Shown here piece after piece: positions 43,332 through 52,273 of a stretch of DNA of 64,000 nt; within the stretch, counting starts at the first letter, position 1; the number at the start of each line of letters is the position of its first letter. Under the pieces are notes generated by a model. It did not search any database and was not told where the DNA came from. It saw only the letters and a program-made list of their open reading frames with translations. The position numbers and the translations under genes are program-made. The stretch is from NCBI RefSeq assembly GCF_005981925.1, contig NZ_VBVX01000002.1, positions 1 to 64,000 on the forward strand. The letters are read 5' to 3'. The DNA comes from Streptomyces albidochromogenes. Its GTDB lineage: Bacteria > Actinomycetota > Actinomycetes > Streptomycetales > Streptomycetaceae.

Positions 43332-44921
43332 GTGAAAAGGCGTAACCAGTGGCTGACGGCCCCGCTCGCGGCGGGACTGGCGGCGGGGCTGCTCAGCGGT
43401 TGTGGCACCGAAGAGGGCGGCCCGGGGGGCACTGAGGGCGGTGTGGTCATCGGAATGTCGGACGAGGTGCTGGCCACCGACCCGGCATCGGGTTACGACC
43501 CGGGCTCCTGGCTGCTGTTCAACAACGTCTTCCAGTCGCTGCTGAGCTTCCCCAAGGGCAGCACCTCCCCGCAGCCCGAGGCCGCGAAGACCTGCGACTT
43601 CGACAAGGGCGGCAGCACGGTCTTCCGCTGCACCCTGCGCGACGGTCTGAAGTTCAGCAACGGCAACGAGCTGACCACGAAGGACGTCAAGTACTCCTTC
43701 GAACGCTCGCTGAAGATCAACGACAAGGCCGGCCCCGCCGCGGTCATGCTCGGTTCCATCGACAGGATCGAGACGCCGGACGCGAAGAACATCGTCTTCC
43801 GCCTCAAGGTGCCGGACGCCACCTTCCCGAGCAAGATCGCCTCGGGCGCCGGCTCCATCGTCGACCACCGCGAGTACGCCTTCGACAAGCTGCGCACGGA
43901 CAACAAGGCGGTCGGCTCGGGCCCGTACAAGCTCGATTCCTTCGGCCGGGCCGACGCGTCCTTCTCGGTCAACGAGAACTACCAGGGCACCGCCGAGACG
44001 AAGAACGACGGCGTCACCATGAAGTTCTTCCACGGCGACCAGAAGGCGCTGGCCGCCTCCCTCAAGGAGCGCGACGTCGACGTCGCCTACCGAGGACTCA
44101 CGGCCGACGACATCGCCGACCTGGAGACCTCCACCGCCCACCGCGAGAAGGGCATCGAGGTCGTCGAGGGCTCCAGCGCCGAGGTCCAGCACCTGGTCTT
44201 CAACGTGAACGACCCGGTCGTCGGCAAGCCCGCCGTGCGCAAGGCCATGGCGTTCCTCATCGACCGCGACGCCCTGGTGCGGGACGTCTACCAGTCCACC
44301 GCCACCCCGCTGTACTCGATCATCCCGAGCGGCATCGGCGCCCACAACACCGCGTTCTTCGACACCTACGGCGGCAGCCCGCAGCCCGCCAAGGCCCAGC
44401 GGGCCCTGCGCGGCGCGGGCATCACGGACAAGGTGAAGCTCACCCTCTGGGCCACGCCCAGCCGCTACGGCCCCGCCACCGTCGAGGAGTTCAAGGCGAT
44501 AGCCAAGCAGCTCAACAAGAGCGGGCTGTTCGACGCGACGGTCGAGTCGGTCGAGATCAACGAGTACGAGCGGAACATCGCGGCCGGCAAGTACGGCGTG
44601 TACGTGAAGGGCTGGGTCCCCGACTACCCGGACCCGGACAACTTCACCCTGCCGTTCTTCGGCAAGGACAACGTCCTCGCCAACAACTACGAGAACCGCA
44701 GGATCACCGAGGGGATCATCCCCGACACCGCCGCCGCGACCGACCGTCCCATGGCGGAGGAGGACTTCAACAAGCTCCAGGACATCGTCGCCGACGAGGT
44801 GCCGATCATCCCGCTGTGGCAGGGCAAGCAGTACGCCGTGGCGTACGACGACATCTCGGGCCTGGAGTGGACCCTGGACGCGTCGACCGTCTTCCGGTTC
44901 TGGGAGATCAGCAAGGGCTGA
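43332..44921 (+). CDS. Second ABC solute-binding lipoprotein, family 5
   Basis: A 529-residue paralogue of the preceding protein. The lipobox is LLSGC (Cys at about residue 25), and CTLRDGLKFSNGNELTTKDVKYSFERSL is the family signature. The last part, VPIIPLWQGKQYAVAYDDISGLEW, parallels the upstream gene's VPVLPLWQGKQYVAARDDITGVEW, showing tandem duplication. GTG 43332 has AAGGAT just upstream; GTG 43317 has no ribosome site. The ligand is unknown and could differ from that of the paralogue. Confidence 0.87.
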   Translation: MKRRNQWLTAPLAAGLAAGLLSGCGTEEGGPGGTEGGVVIGMSDEVLATDPASGYDPGSWLLFNNVFQSLLSFPKGSTSPQPEAAKTCDFDKGGSTVFRCTLRDGLKFSNGNELTTKDVKYSFERSLKINDKAGPAAVMLGSIDRIETPDAKNIVFRLKVPDATFPSKIASGAGSIVDHREYAFDKLRTDNKAVGSGPYKLDSFGRADASFSVNENYQGTAETKNDGVTMKFFHGDQKALAASLKERDVDVAYRGLTADDIADLETSTAHREKGIEVVEGSSAEVQHLVFNVNDPVVGKPAVRKAMAFLIDRDALVRDVYQSTATPLYSIIPSGIGAHNTAFFDTYGGSPQPAKAQRALRGAGITDKVKLTLWATPSRYGPATVEEFKAIAKQLNKSGLFDATVESVEINEYERNIAAGKYGVYVKGWVPDYPDPDNFTLPFFGKDNVLANNYENRRITEGIIPDTAAATDRPMAEEDFNKLQDIVADEVPIIPLWQGKQYAVAYDDISGLEWTLDASTVFRFWEISKG

Positions 44922-44942
44922 GCCCACGCCGTCGGCCGAAAC

Positions 44943-44988
44943 GCGTGAAGCCGGGCCCAGCCCCTCCGGGCCGGGCCCGGCTTCACGC
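44943..44988. terminator. Terminator between convergent SBP and regulator genes
   Basis: 16-base perfect arms (44943-44958 and 44973-44988) with a 14-base GC-rich loop, 10 bases before the regulator's stop on the other strand. Confidence 0.75.
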
Positions 44989-44998
44989 CGTGCGGGTG

Positions 44999-45670
44999 TT
45001 ACTGGGCGCCCGGCCTGACCAGGCCGCTCTCGTACGCGTACACCGCGGCCTGCACGCGGTCGCGCAGCCCGAGCTTCGTCAGCACATGCCCCACGTGCGT
45101 CTTCACGGTCGTCTCGCTCACGAAGAGGTCGGCGGCGATCTCCGCGTTGGACAGCCCGCGGGCCACCAGCTTCAGCACCTCCACCTCGCGCTCGGTGAGG
45201 GTGTGCAGCGTGTCCGGCACCTGCTCCTCGCCCGACGGCAGGTGGTCGGCGTACTTGTCGAGCAGCCGGCGCGTGATGCTCGGCGCCAGCATCGCCTCGC
45301 CCGCCGCGACCACCCGGATCGCCTGCACCAGCTCGGTGGCGGGCGCGTCCTTCAGCAGGAAGCCGCTGGCCCCGGCGCGCAGCGCCTCCACGACGTACTC
45401 GTCGAGGTCGAACGTCGTCAGCACGAGCACCTTCGCCGGGCCGTCCTTGCCGGGGCCGGTGATCTGACGCGTCGCCTCCACACCGTCCATCCGGGGCATC
45501 CGGATGTCCATCAGGACGACATCGGGCTGGAGCGCCCGCACCTGGTCGAGCGCCTGGAGACCGTCTCCGGCCTCACCGACGACCGCGAGATCCTGCTCGG
45601 CCTCCAGAATCATCCGGAAGCCGGTGCGCAGCAGGGGCTGGTCGTCGACCAGTAGGACGCGGATAGCCAC
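44999..45670 (-). CDS. NarL/LuxR-type response regulator
   Basis: A 223-residue two-component regulator. The receiver domain has acidic D9-D10 (LLVDDQPLL), phospho-acceptor D55 (DVVLMDIRMP) and a conserved K in LLKDAPA. The C-terminal LuxR helix-turn-helix is LTEREVEVLKLVARGLSNAEIAADLFVSETTVKTHV. GTG 45670 has AAGGAG 6 bases upstream. No histidine kinase adjoins it, so its partner is encoded elsewhere. It lies 14 bases after a RecB-like nuclease gene and is probably co-transcribed with it. Confidence 0.9.
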   Translation of the reverse strand: MAIRVLLVDDQPLLRTGFRMILEAEQDLAVVGEAGDGLQALDQVRALQPDVVLMDIRMPRMDGVEATRQITGPGKDGPAKVLVLTTFDLDEYVVEALRAGASGFLLKDAPATELVQAIRVVAAGEAMLAPSITRRLLDKYADHLPSGEEQVPDTLHTLTEREVEVLKLVARGLSNAEIAADLFVSETTVKTHVGHVLTKLGLRDRVQAAVYAYESGLVRPGAQ

Positions 45671-45684
45671 GGAGGACTCCTTCT

Positions 45685-46578
45685 CTAGACCGCGTCCATT
45701 CTGCCCTGGCCGCCCTCGGCCGAATCGGCCGGGCGCACCGTCAGCTGCACGGGCAGCGGGTACGCCGGGGGAGTGCCGCCGAATTCCGGGCACACCGCCC
45801 GGTGGTCGCACCAGCCGCAGAGCTTCGTCGGGCGCGGGCGCCACTCACCCGTCTCGGTGGCTTCCTTGATGGCCTCCCACAGGGCGAGCAGCTTGCGCTC
45901 CACCCGCTCCAGGTCCGCCTCGACCGGGTCGTACGTCAGCACGTCGCCACTGCCGAGGTAGACCAGCTGGAGCCGGCGCGGCACCACGCCCTTCCACCGC
46001 CAGATCACCAGCGCGTAGAACTTCATCTGGAACAGCGCGCCATCGGCGTACTCGGCCCGGGGCGCCTTGCCCGTCTTGTAGTCGACGATCCGCACCTCAC
46101 CGGAGGGCGCCACGTCCACCCGGTCGATGATGCCGCGCAGCCGCAGTCCCGACTCCAGCTCCGTCTCGACGAAGAGCTCCCGCTCGGCCGGCTCCAGCCG
46201 CGTCGGGTCCTCCAGCGTGAACCACCGCTCGACCAGCTCCTCGGCCTCCACCAGCCAGCGGGACAGCCGCTCACCCTCCGGATCCTCCGCGAACAGCTCT
46301 GTGAGCTGCGGCTTCGACTCCAGCAGCCGGTTCCACTGACCGGGCACCAGCGCCCTCGCCCGCCCCGCCGTGCGCTCCGTCGCCGGTACGTCGAAGAGCC
46401 GCTCCAGCACGGCGTGCACCAGCGTGCCCCGGGTCGCCGCCTCGCTCGGCTTCTCCGGCAGCTTGTCGATCACCCGGAACCGGTAGAGCAGCGGGCACTG
46501 CATGAAATCGCTCGCCCGCGAGGGGGAGAGCGACGTGGGGCGCTGGGCAGCGTCGGCCCGACCGGAACTCGTAGTCAT
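45685..46578 (-). CDS. RecB-family PD-(D/E)XK nuclease with Fe-S cysteines
   Basis: A 297-residue nuclease of the Cas4/AddB-C type. SPSRASDFMQCPLLYRFR carries the first Cys, C28; the catalytic core is D152 (GIIDRVD), D166 and K168 (IVDYKTGK); and C254, C257 and C263 (CGWCDHRAVC) complete a four-Cys set expected to hold a [4Fe-4S] cluster, as in AddB and Cas4. There are no Cas genes nearby, so this is a stand-alone exonuclease with a probable role in DNA repair. TAGGGT ends 6 bases before the ATG, so it is likely leaderless. Confidence 0.88.
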   Translation of the reverse strand: MTTSSGRADAAQRPTSLSPSRASDFMQCPLLYRFRVIDKLPEKPSEAATRGTLVHAVLERLFDVPATERTAGRARALVPGQWNRLLESKPQLTELFAEDPEGERLSRWLVEAEELVERWFTLEDPTRLEPAERELFVETELESGLRLRGIIDRVDVAPSGEVRIVDYKTGKAPRAEYADGALFQMKFYALVIWRWKGVVPRRLQLVYLGSGDVLTYDPVEADLERVERKLLALWEAIKEATETGEWRPRPTKLCGWCDHRAVCPEFGGTPPAYPLPVQLTVRPADSAEGGQGRMDAV

Positions 46579-46584
46579 GCCACG

Positions 46585-46590
46585 ACCCTA
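46585..46590 (-). promoter_or_regulatory. -10 element, likely leaderless nuclease gene
   Basis: TAGGGT on the minus strand, 6 bases before the ATG at 46578, with no ribosome-binding site. Confidence 0.55.
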
Positions 46591-46744
46591 AGACCCCGCA
46601 CTGACAGACCCGGCATCAATGGCCGCAAAAGGGGAGCCGAGGCGGAGCCCGGCGGGGCAGTCCGCATACCATCGACGGCAGACCCCTCTCGCGCTGCGTG
46701 GCCGGCGGACGCGGCGCGAGGACGCCTGCGAACGAAGGGCCCCT

Positions 46745-47968
46745 GTGAACGAGAGCGGCGAGCGCGACAAGCGCGGCGAGAGCGGCGGGAGCGGCGGCAA
46801 GCCGCAGCGCCCGCGCGAGCCGGGCGGCGGCCTCCTCATGGGCCGCCCGTTCGGCGTGCCGGTCTACGTCGCCCCCAGCTGGTTCCTCGTCGCCGCCCTC
46901 ATCACCTGGGTCTTCGGCGGCCAGCTCGACCGCGTCCTGCCGGAGTTGGGCAACCTCCGCTACCTGGTCTCCCTCTTCTTCGCCGTCGCCTTCTACGCCT
47001 CCGTGCTGGTCCACGAGCTGGCCCACACCGTCGCCGCGCTCCGCTTCAAGCTGCCGGTGCGCCGCATCCAGCTCCAGTTCTTCGGCGGGGTCTCGGAGAT
47101 CGAGAAGGAGTCCGAGACCCCGGGGCGCGAGTTCGTCCTCGCCTTCGTCGGCCCGCTGCTCTCGCTCGTCCTGGGCGGCGTCTTCTACGCCGGCATGCGG
47201 ATCGTGGAGCCCGGCACGGTGCCCGGCGTCCTGCTGGCCGGCCTGATGATCTCCAACCTCATCGTGGCGGCCTTCAACCTGCTGCCGGGCCTCCCGCTGG
47301 ACGGCGGCCGGATGCTCCGGGCCGTCGTGTGGAAGATCACCGGCAAGCCGATGAGCGGCACCATCGCCGCCGCCTGGGTCGGCCGGGCGCTCGCCGTCGC
47401 CGTCCTCATCGGCCTCCCGCTGCTCACCCACACCGGCGCCCTCGGCAACTCCACCGAGGACATCGGCGGCATGGAGACCGTCACCGACGCCCTGCTCGCC
47501 GCCATCCTCGCCGCCATCATCTGGACCGGCGCCGGCAACAGCCTGCGCATGGCCCGGCTGCGCGAGCACCTCCCCGACCTGCGCGCCCGTACACTCACCC
47601 GCCGCGCCGTCCCCGTCGAGTCCGCCACCCCGCTGTCCGAGGCCCTGCGCCGTGCCAACGCGGCCGGGGCCCGCGCCCTGGTCGTCGTCGACGGCCAGGG
47701 GGAGCCCACCGGCGTGGTCCGCGAGACGGCGATCGTCGGCGTACCGGAGCACCGCAGGCCGTGGGTCGCGGTGAGCGGACTCGCCCAGGACCTCACCGAG
47801 GACATGAAGATCGCGGCCGAGCTGGCGGGCGAGGCCCTGCTGGAGCGTCTGCGGGCCGCCCCCGCGACGGAGTACCTGGTGGTCGAGGAGACCGGCGAGA
47901 TCTACGGCGTGCTGTCCACCGCCGACGTGGAGCGCGCCTTCGTGTCGGCCATGGCCCGCCCGCAGTAG
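46745..47968 (+). CDS. Site-2 protease family protein with CBS domains
   Basis: A 407-residue M50 membrane metalloprotease. After a disordered N-terminus of about 30 residues come six or so hydrophobic helices, with the zinc motif HELAH (90-94) and the third ligand in LPLDGGRML (LDGGR 185-189). The C-terminal 120 residues hold a CBS-domain pair (VPVESATPLSEALRRANAAGARALVVVD and EYLVVEETGEIYGVLST), which may bind an adenine nucleotide and regulate cleavage. GTG 46745 follows AAGGG. Its substrate, perhaps an anti-sigma factor, is unknown. Confidence 0.88.
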   Translation: MNESGERDKRGESGGSGGKPQRPREPGGGLLMGRPFGVPVYVAPSWFLVAALITWVFGGQLDRVLPELGNLRYLVSLFFAVAFYASVLVHELAHTVAALRFKLPVRRIQLQFFGGVSEIEKESETPGREFVLAFVGPLLSLVLGGVFYAGMRIVEPGTVPGVLLAGLMISNLIVAAFNLLPGLPLDGGRMLRAVVWKITGKPMSGTIAAAWVGRALAVAVLIGLPLLTHTGALGNSTEDIGGMETVTDALLAAILAAIIWTGAGNSLRMARLREHLPDLRARTLTRRAVPVESATPLSEALRRANAAGARALVVVDGQGEPTGVVRETAIVGVPEHRRPWVAVSGLAQDLTEDMKIAAELAGEALLERLRAAPATEYLVVEETGEIYGVLSTADVERAFVSAMARPQ

Positions 47969-48024
47969 ACGCCCGCGCCCCCTCCGACGGCGTACCGCGG
48001 CGAATCGGGCCCCCGAAAGACCGG

Positions 48025-48030
48025 TAGGCT
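48025..48030 (+). promoter_or_regulatory. -10 element, likely leaderless trmI
   Basis: TAGGCT ends 6 bases before the ATG at 48037; no ribosome-binding site. Confidence 0.55.
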
Positions 48031-48036
48031 GGTCAC

Positions 48037-48945
48037 ATGTCCGAACCGACCGGTGCCGCCCGCCGTCGCGGCCCCTTCCAGGTCGGGGACCAGGTCCAGC
48101 TCACCGACCCCAAGGGACGCCACTACACGTTCACGCTCGAGGCCGGGAAGAATTTCCACACCCACAAGGGTTCCTTCCCCCACGACGAGCTGATCGGTGC
48201 TCCCGAGGGCAGTGTTGTCCGTACCACGGGAAACGTCGCCTACCTCGCGCTGCGCCCCCTGCTCCCCGACTATGTCCTGTCCATGCCCCGCGGCGCCGCC
48301 GTGGTCTACCCCAAGGACGCGGGCCAGATCCTGGCCTTCGCCGACATCTTCGCCGGCGCCCGCGTCGTCGAGGCGGGGGTCGGATCCGGCTCGCTGAGCA
48401 GCTTCCTGCTGCGCGCCATCGGCGACCAGGGCATGCTGCACTCCTACGAGCGCCGCGAGGACTTCGCCGAGATCGCCACGCAGAACGTGGAGCGCTACTT
48501 CGGCGGTCCGCACCCCGCCTGGCAGCTCACCGTCGGCGACCTCCAGGACAACCTGACCGACACCGACGTCGATCGGGTGATCCTGGACATGCTCGCGCCC
48601 TGGGAGTGCCTCGAGGTCGTCCGCAAGGCGCTCGTGCCCGGCGGCATCCTCTGCTGCTACGTGGCCACCACCACCCAGCTGGCGCGCACCGTCGAGTCCA
48701 TCCGGGAGATCGGCTGCTTCGCGGAGCCGACCGCCTGGGAGTCGATGATCCGCAACTGGCACGTCGAGGGCCTGGCCGTGCGCCCCGACCATCGGATGAT
48801 CGGCCACACCGGCTTCCTCCTCACCGCCCGCCGCCTGGCGGACGGGGTGGAGCCCCCGCTGCGCCGCCGCCGCCCCGCCAAGGGCGCGTACGGCGAGGAC
48901 TACACGGGTCCCGGCAGCGAGAGCGGTTCCGCCTCCCGGGGCTGA
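48037..48945 (+). CDS. trmI: tRNA (adenine-58-N1)-methyltransferase
   Basis: A 302-residue S-adenosylmethionine-dependent enzyme making m1A58 in the T loop of tRNAs. An N-terminal beta-barrel (residues about 1-75, FQVGDQVQLTDPKGRHYTFTLEAG) precedes the Rossmann domain with motif I VVEAGVGSGSL (110-120) and YERREDFAEIA. RVILDMLAPWECLE contains the catalytic DxxxPW-like motif. The C-terminal tail is basic then acidic and disordered. A strong terminator follows 14 bases later. In actinomycetes this gene commonly lies near the proteasome ATPase. Confidence 0.92.
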   Translation: MSEPTGAARRRGPFQVGDQVQLTDPKGRHYTFTLEAGKNFHTHKGSFPHDELIGAPEGSVVRTTGNVAYLALRPLLPDYVLSMPRGAAVVYPKDAGQILAFADIFAGARVVEAGVGSGSLSSFLLRAIGDQGMLHSYERREDFAEIATQNVERYFGGPHPAWQLTVGDLQDNLTDTDVDRVILDMLAPWECLEVVRKALVPGGILCCYVATTTQLARTVESIREIGCFAEPTAWESMIRNWHVEGLAVRPDHRMIGHTGFLLTARRLADGVEPPLRRRRPAKGAYGEDYTGPGSESGSASRG

Positions 48946-48959
48946 ACCGGCAACGAGCC

Positions 48960-49012
48960 AGCGCCGCCGCCGAGTTCCCCGACCGACCGGGGAACTCGGC
49001 GGCGGCGCTTTT
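48960..49012 (+). terminator. Intrinsic terminator after trmI
   Basis: 22-base perfect arms (48960-48981 and 48988-49009) with a 6-base loop and a short T run. Confidence 0.9.
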
Positions 49013-49121
49013 CCGTTACCGGATGTTTGCCCCACCGGTACGGACCCCGAGGTTCCGCCGGACTGTGACGTGTGGCACGATGCTCGCCACCCCACCGGTA
49101 CAGCCCCAGGAGACACCCCGC

Positions 49122-49694
49122 GTGCAGACCTCCGCCGCCGCCCTGGACCTCGCGCACGCCCGGCCCCGCCCGGTGCACTGGCTCGCCACCGCCGCCGCCA
49201 TGGCCGCGGTCGTCGCCGCGGCCGGCCTGCTCCAGCCCGAGGCGGCCACCGCCTCCCAGACGCCCGCGGCGGTTGCCGGGCAGGTGAAGGCAGCCGCGGC
49301 CCCCGCCCCCGACGCGTCGGGCGCGGCGTACCCGCTGGACTGCCGCGGAGAGAAGCCCGCCGTGGTGGAGAAGGGCTCCGGCGACCTGGACGGCGACGGC
49401 CGGCCCGAGACCGTGGCGGTCGTGCGCTGCGTGTCGGGCATCGGCACCCCGCCGAGCGGGGTCTTCGTACTCACCGGGCCGTCGTCGCGGGTGGTGGCGA
49501 CGCTGGTGGACCCGGCCGACGGGGCGGGCGTCACCGATTTCGCGGTACGCGGCGGCGCGGTCCGGGCCACGCTGCTCGGCTACTCCTCGCCGGAGGTGCC
49601 GCGCTGCTGCCCGGACCGGCGGGAGACGGTCAAGTGGCAGTGGCGGGGCGGCAAGTTCGCCCGGACCGTACTGCCGGACGCGCGCAGTATGTGA
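49122..49694 (+). CDS. Secreted protein of unknown function
   Basis: A 190-residue protein with a signal peptide: basic n-region, hydrophobic core LATAAAMAAVVAAAGLL, and a cleavage region near ATASQ (about 42-46). The mature part is Ala/Pro-rich, then a compact domain with LDCRGEKP, the calcium-loop-like GDLDGDGRPE (about 95-104), and four cysteines (including RCCPD). GTG 49122 is chosen for AGGAGA 8 bases upstream; earlier ATGs lack a site. It resembles widespread Streptomyces secreted hypothetical proteins. The end faces the ferredoxin gene with a 4-base gap. Confidence 0.75.
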   Translation: MQTSAAALDLAHARPRPVHWLATAAAMAAVVAAAGLLQPEAATASQTPAAVAGQVKAAAAPAPDASGAAYPLDCRGEKPAVVEKGSGDLDGDGRPETVAVVRCVSGIGTPPSGVFVLTGPSSRVVATLVDPADGAGVTDFAVRGGAVRATLLGYSSPEVPRCCPDRRETVKWQWRGGKFARTVLPDARSM

Positions 49695-49698
49695 GCGG

Positions 49699-50019
49699 TC
49701 ACTCCGCGTCGGGGCCGTAGACCTCGACCTGGTCCGCGACACGGCGTACGTGGATGCAGTCGCCCGGGCACTCCTTGGCCGAGTCGACCACGTCCCGGAG
49801 AAGCGGCAGCGGCACGGGCGTTGTGGCGCCGGGGCTCTGCAGCAGCTCGTCGCCGGGGCTCTTCACGTACGCCAGCCCGTCGATGTCGAGCTCGAAGACG
49901 TCGGGGGCGTACTGGACGCAGATGCCGTCGCCGGTGCAGAGGTCCTGGTCGATCCACACCTCGAGCGGGTCGCCGGTCTGTGCGCCGTCGTCGGTGGGAG
50001 CCTTCTGCTGCACGGTCAT
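49699..50019 (-). CDS. Ferredoxin
   Basis: A 106-residue single-cluster ferredoxin. C28 and C34 (DLCTGDGICVQYAPDVF) with C84 and C88 (KECPGDCIHV) are the cluster ligands; an Asp replaces the usual middle Cys of the first motif, which favours a [3Fe-4S] cluster of the cytochrome P450-partner type. ATG 50019 lies close to AGGAG; a GTG two codons later has better spacing. No P450 or reductase adjoins it; it is divergent from arc. Confidence 0.85.
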   Translation of the reverse strand: MTVQQKAPTDDGAQTGDPLEVWIDQDLCTGDGICVQYAPDVFELDIDGLAYVKSPGDELLQSPGATTPVPLPLLRDVVDSAKECPGDCIHVRRVADQVEVYGPDAE

Positions 50020-50216
50020 ATCTCCTGCCGTTTCCTGCGCGGTTGTAGCAATTGGAGCCAGCCCTGACGGGTGTTGAACACTTCGACGATACAACCGGCC
50101 GCTTTCCGATGTTGATGGGTGGGTATTCCCCTGGTGTGAGGGAGTACGCAAGGGTGAAGATCGGACACACCCCGCAGTCTTTGTGATCTAGGGGTTTCAA
50201 CCCGCACCCGCCCAGG

Positions 50217-50222
50217 TAGGGT
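50217..50222 (+). promoter_or_regulatory. -10 element for arc
   Basis: TAGGGT lies 38 bases before the GTG start, with TTTCAA 16 bases upstream as a possible -35. The mRNA would have a leader of about 30 bases carrying an extended Shine-Dalgarno. Confidence 0.4.
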
Positions 50223-50260
50223 CAGGAAGCGTCCAGCTCCCCTTGGAGGAGGTGAGGACC

Positions 50261-52027
50261 GTGGCAGCCCACGACGACGACATCAACCGCGGCATCCGGC
50301 CGGGGCGAGGGTCTGAGGACCCCGCCGGCCAGGTTGCCTATCTCGAGCAGGAAATCGCCGTCCTGCGCCGCAAGCTCGCCGACTCTCCGCGTCATACGAG
50401 GATTCTCGAAGAGCGGATCGTCGAGCTGCAGACCAACTTGGCCGGCGTGTCCGCTCAGAACGAGCGGCTCGCCAATACGCTCCGTGAGGCCCGCGACCAG
50501 ATCGTGGCCCTCAAGGAGGAAGTCGACCGGCTCGCGCAGCCGCCGGCCGGCTTCGGTGTCTTCCTCACGGCGAACGAGGACGGCACGGCCGACATCTTCA
50601 CCGGTGGCCGCAAGCTACGGGTGAACGTCAGCCCCAGCGTGGAGCTCGAAGAGCTCCGGCGTGGCCAGGAGGTCATGCTCAACGAGGCCCTCAACGTGGT
50701 CGAGGCCATGGCGTACGAGCGTGCCGGGGAGATCGTCACCCTCAAGGAGATCCTTGAGGACGGCGAGCGCGCCCTGGTGCAGGGGCACACCGACGAGGAA
50801 CGGGTGGTGCGGCTCGCCGAGCCGCTGCTGGACGTCACCATCCGCCCCGGCGACGCCCTGCTGCTCGAACCCAGGTCCGGCTACGTCTACGAAGTCATCC
50901 CGAAGAGCGAGGTCGAGGAGCTCGTCCTCGAAGAGGTCCCGGACGTCGACTACGACAAGATCGGCGGTCTGGGCGGCCAGATCGAGATGATCCGTGACGC
51001 GGTCGAGCTTCCGTACCTCTACCCCGACCTCTTCAAGGAGCACGAACTGCGGCCGCCGAAGGGCATCCTGCTCTACGGTCCGCCCGGCTGCGGCAAGACG
51101 CTGATCGCGAAGGCCGTCGCCAACTCCCTTGCCAAGAAGGTCGCCGAGGTGACCGGCCAGCCCGCGGGGAAGAGCTACTTCCTCAACATCAAGGGCCCCG
51201 AGCTCCTCAACAAGTACGTCGGTGAGACCGAGCGGCACATCCGCCTCGTCTTCCAGCGTGCCCGGGAGAAGGCGAGCGAGGGCACTCCCGTCATCGTCTT
51301 CTTCGACGAGATGGAGTCGCTCTTCCGCACCCGTGGCTCGGGTGTCAGCTCGGACGTGGAGAACACCATCGTTCCGCAGCTGCTCGCCGAGATCGACGGT
51401 GTGGAGGGCCTGGAGAACGTCATCGTCATCGGCGCCTCCAACCGCGAGGACATGATCGACCCCGCGATCCTGCGGCCCGGCCGGCTCGACGTCAAGATCA
51501 AGATCGAGCGTCCGGACGCGGAGGCGGCGAAGGACATCTTCGCGAAGTACCTCCGCTCCACCCTGCCGCTGCACGCGGACGACCTGGCCGAGCACACCGG
51601 CTCCAGGGAGGCCGCGGTCCACGGCATGATCCAGTCGGTCGTCGAGCAGATGTACGCCGAGTCCGAGGAGAATCGCTTCCTCGAGGTCACGTACGCGAAC
51701 GGCGACAAGGAAGTCCTTTACTTCAAGGACTTCAATTCCGGCGCGATGATCCAGAACATCGTCGACCGGGCCAAGAAGATGGCCATCAAGGCCTTCCTCG
51801 ACCAGAACCAGAAGGGTCTGCGGGTCTCCCACCTCCTCCAGGCATGCGTGGACGAGTTCAAGGAGAACGAGGACCTGCCGAACACCACCAACCCGGACGA
51901 CTGGGCTCGAATCTCCGGAAAGAAGGGCGAACGGATTGTATTCATCCGTACGCTCGTCACCGGAAAGCAGGGCGCGGACACCGGTCGCTCCATCGACACG
52001 GTGGCAAACACCGGTCAGTACCTCTAG
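50261..52027 (+). CDS. arc: Proteasome-associated AAA ATPase ARC/Mpa
   Basis: A 588-residue hexameric unfoldase that recruits pupylated proteins and threads them into the 20S proteasome. An N-terminal coiled coil (residues about 25-90) binds Pup, two OB domains follow (about 95-235), then the AAA domain with Walker A GPPGCGKT (273-280), Walker B FFDE (D349-E350) and arginine-finger region LRPGRLD. The C-terminus ends in QYL, the motif that docks on the PrcA ring. AGGAGGTGA gives a near-perfect match to the 16S anti-Shine-Dalgarno 5 bases before GTG. Confidence 0.97.
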   Translation: MAAHDDDINRGIRPGRGSEDPAGQVAYLEQEIAVLRRKLADSPRHTRILEERIVELQTNLAGVSAQNERLANTLREARDQIVALKEEVDRLAQPPAGFGVFLTANEDGTADIFTGGRKLRVNVSPSVELEELRRGQEVMLNEALNVVEAMAYERAGEIVTLKEILEDGERALVQGHTDEERVVRLAEPLLDVTIRPGDALLLEPRSGYVYEVIPKSEVEELVLEEVPDVDYDKIGGLGGQIEMIRDAVELPYLYPDLFKEHELRPPKGILLYGPPGCGKTLIAKAVANSLAKKVAEVTGQPAGKSYFLNIKGPELLNKYVGETERHIRLVFQRAREKASEGTPVIVFFDEMESLFRTRGSGVSSDVENTIVPQLLAEIDGVEGLENVIVIGASNREDMIDPAILRPGRLDVKIKIERPDAEAAKDIFAKYLRSTLPLHADDLAEHTGSREAAVHGMIQSVVEQMYAESEENRFLEVTYANGDKEVLYFKDFNSGAMIQNIVDRAKKMAIKAFLDQNQKGLRVSHLLQACVDEFKENEDLPNTTNPDDWARISGKKGERIVFIRTLVTGKQGADTGRSIDTVANTGQYL

Positions 52028-52035
52028 ATCGCAGA

Positions 52036-52070
52036 CCGGCTGCGGGTGCCCCCCGGGCATCCGCAGCCGG
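52036..52070. terminator. Terminator after arc
   Basis: 16-base arms (52036-52051 and 52055-52070) with one G-T pair and a 3-base loop, 8 bases after the stop. Confidence 0.75.
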
Positions 52071-52273
52071 CTGCTTTCCAGCCACCCCGGCCGCCACACC
52101 GACCACACCAGAGCAATGACGGAATTGATCTCCCCACCAGCGCAGAGGCGTTCTAGGCTCTTCGGTACCGCCGAGTCGCGCAGTGCGGGGCCGGGCACCG
52201 CACACGCACCGGAGAAGAAGCGGTACTTGAGTGCCGCCCCCGTCCGGGGGCGACGCCGGGCAAGGAGGGCCGC

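Noticed and set aside
45685-46578. Cas4 of a CRISPR system
   Set aside because: The cysteine pattern is similar, but there are no other cas genes or repeats; the stand-alone RecB-like family fits better.
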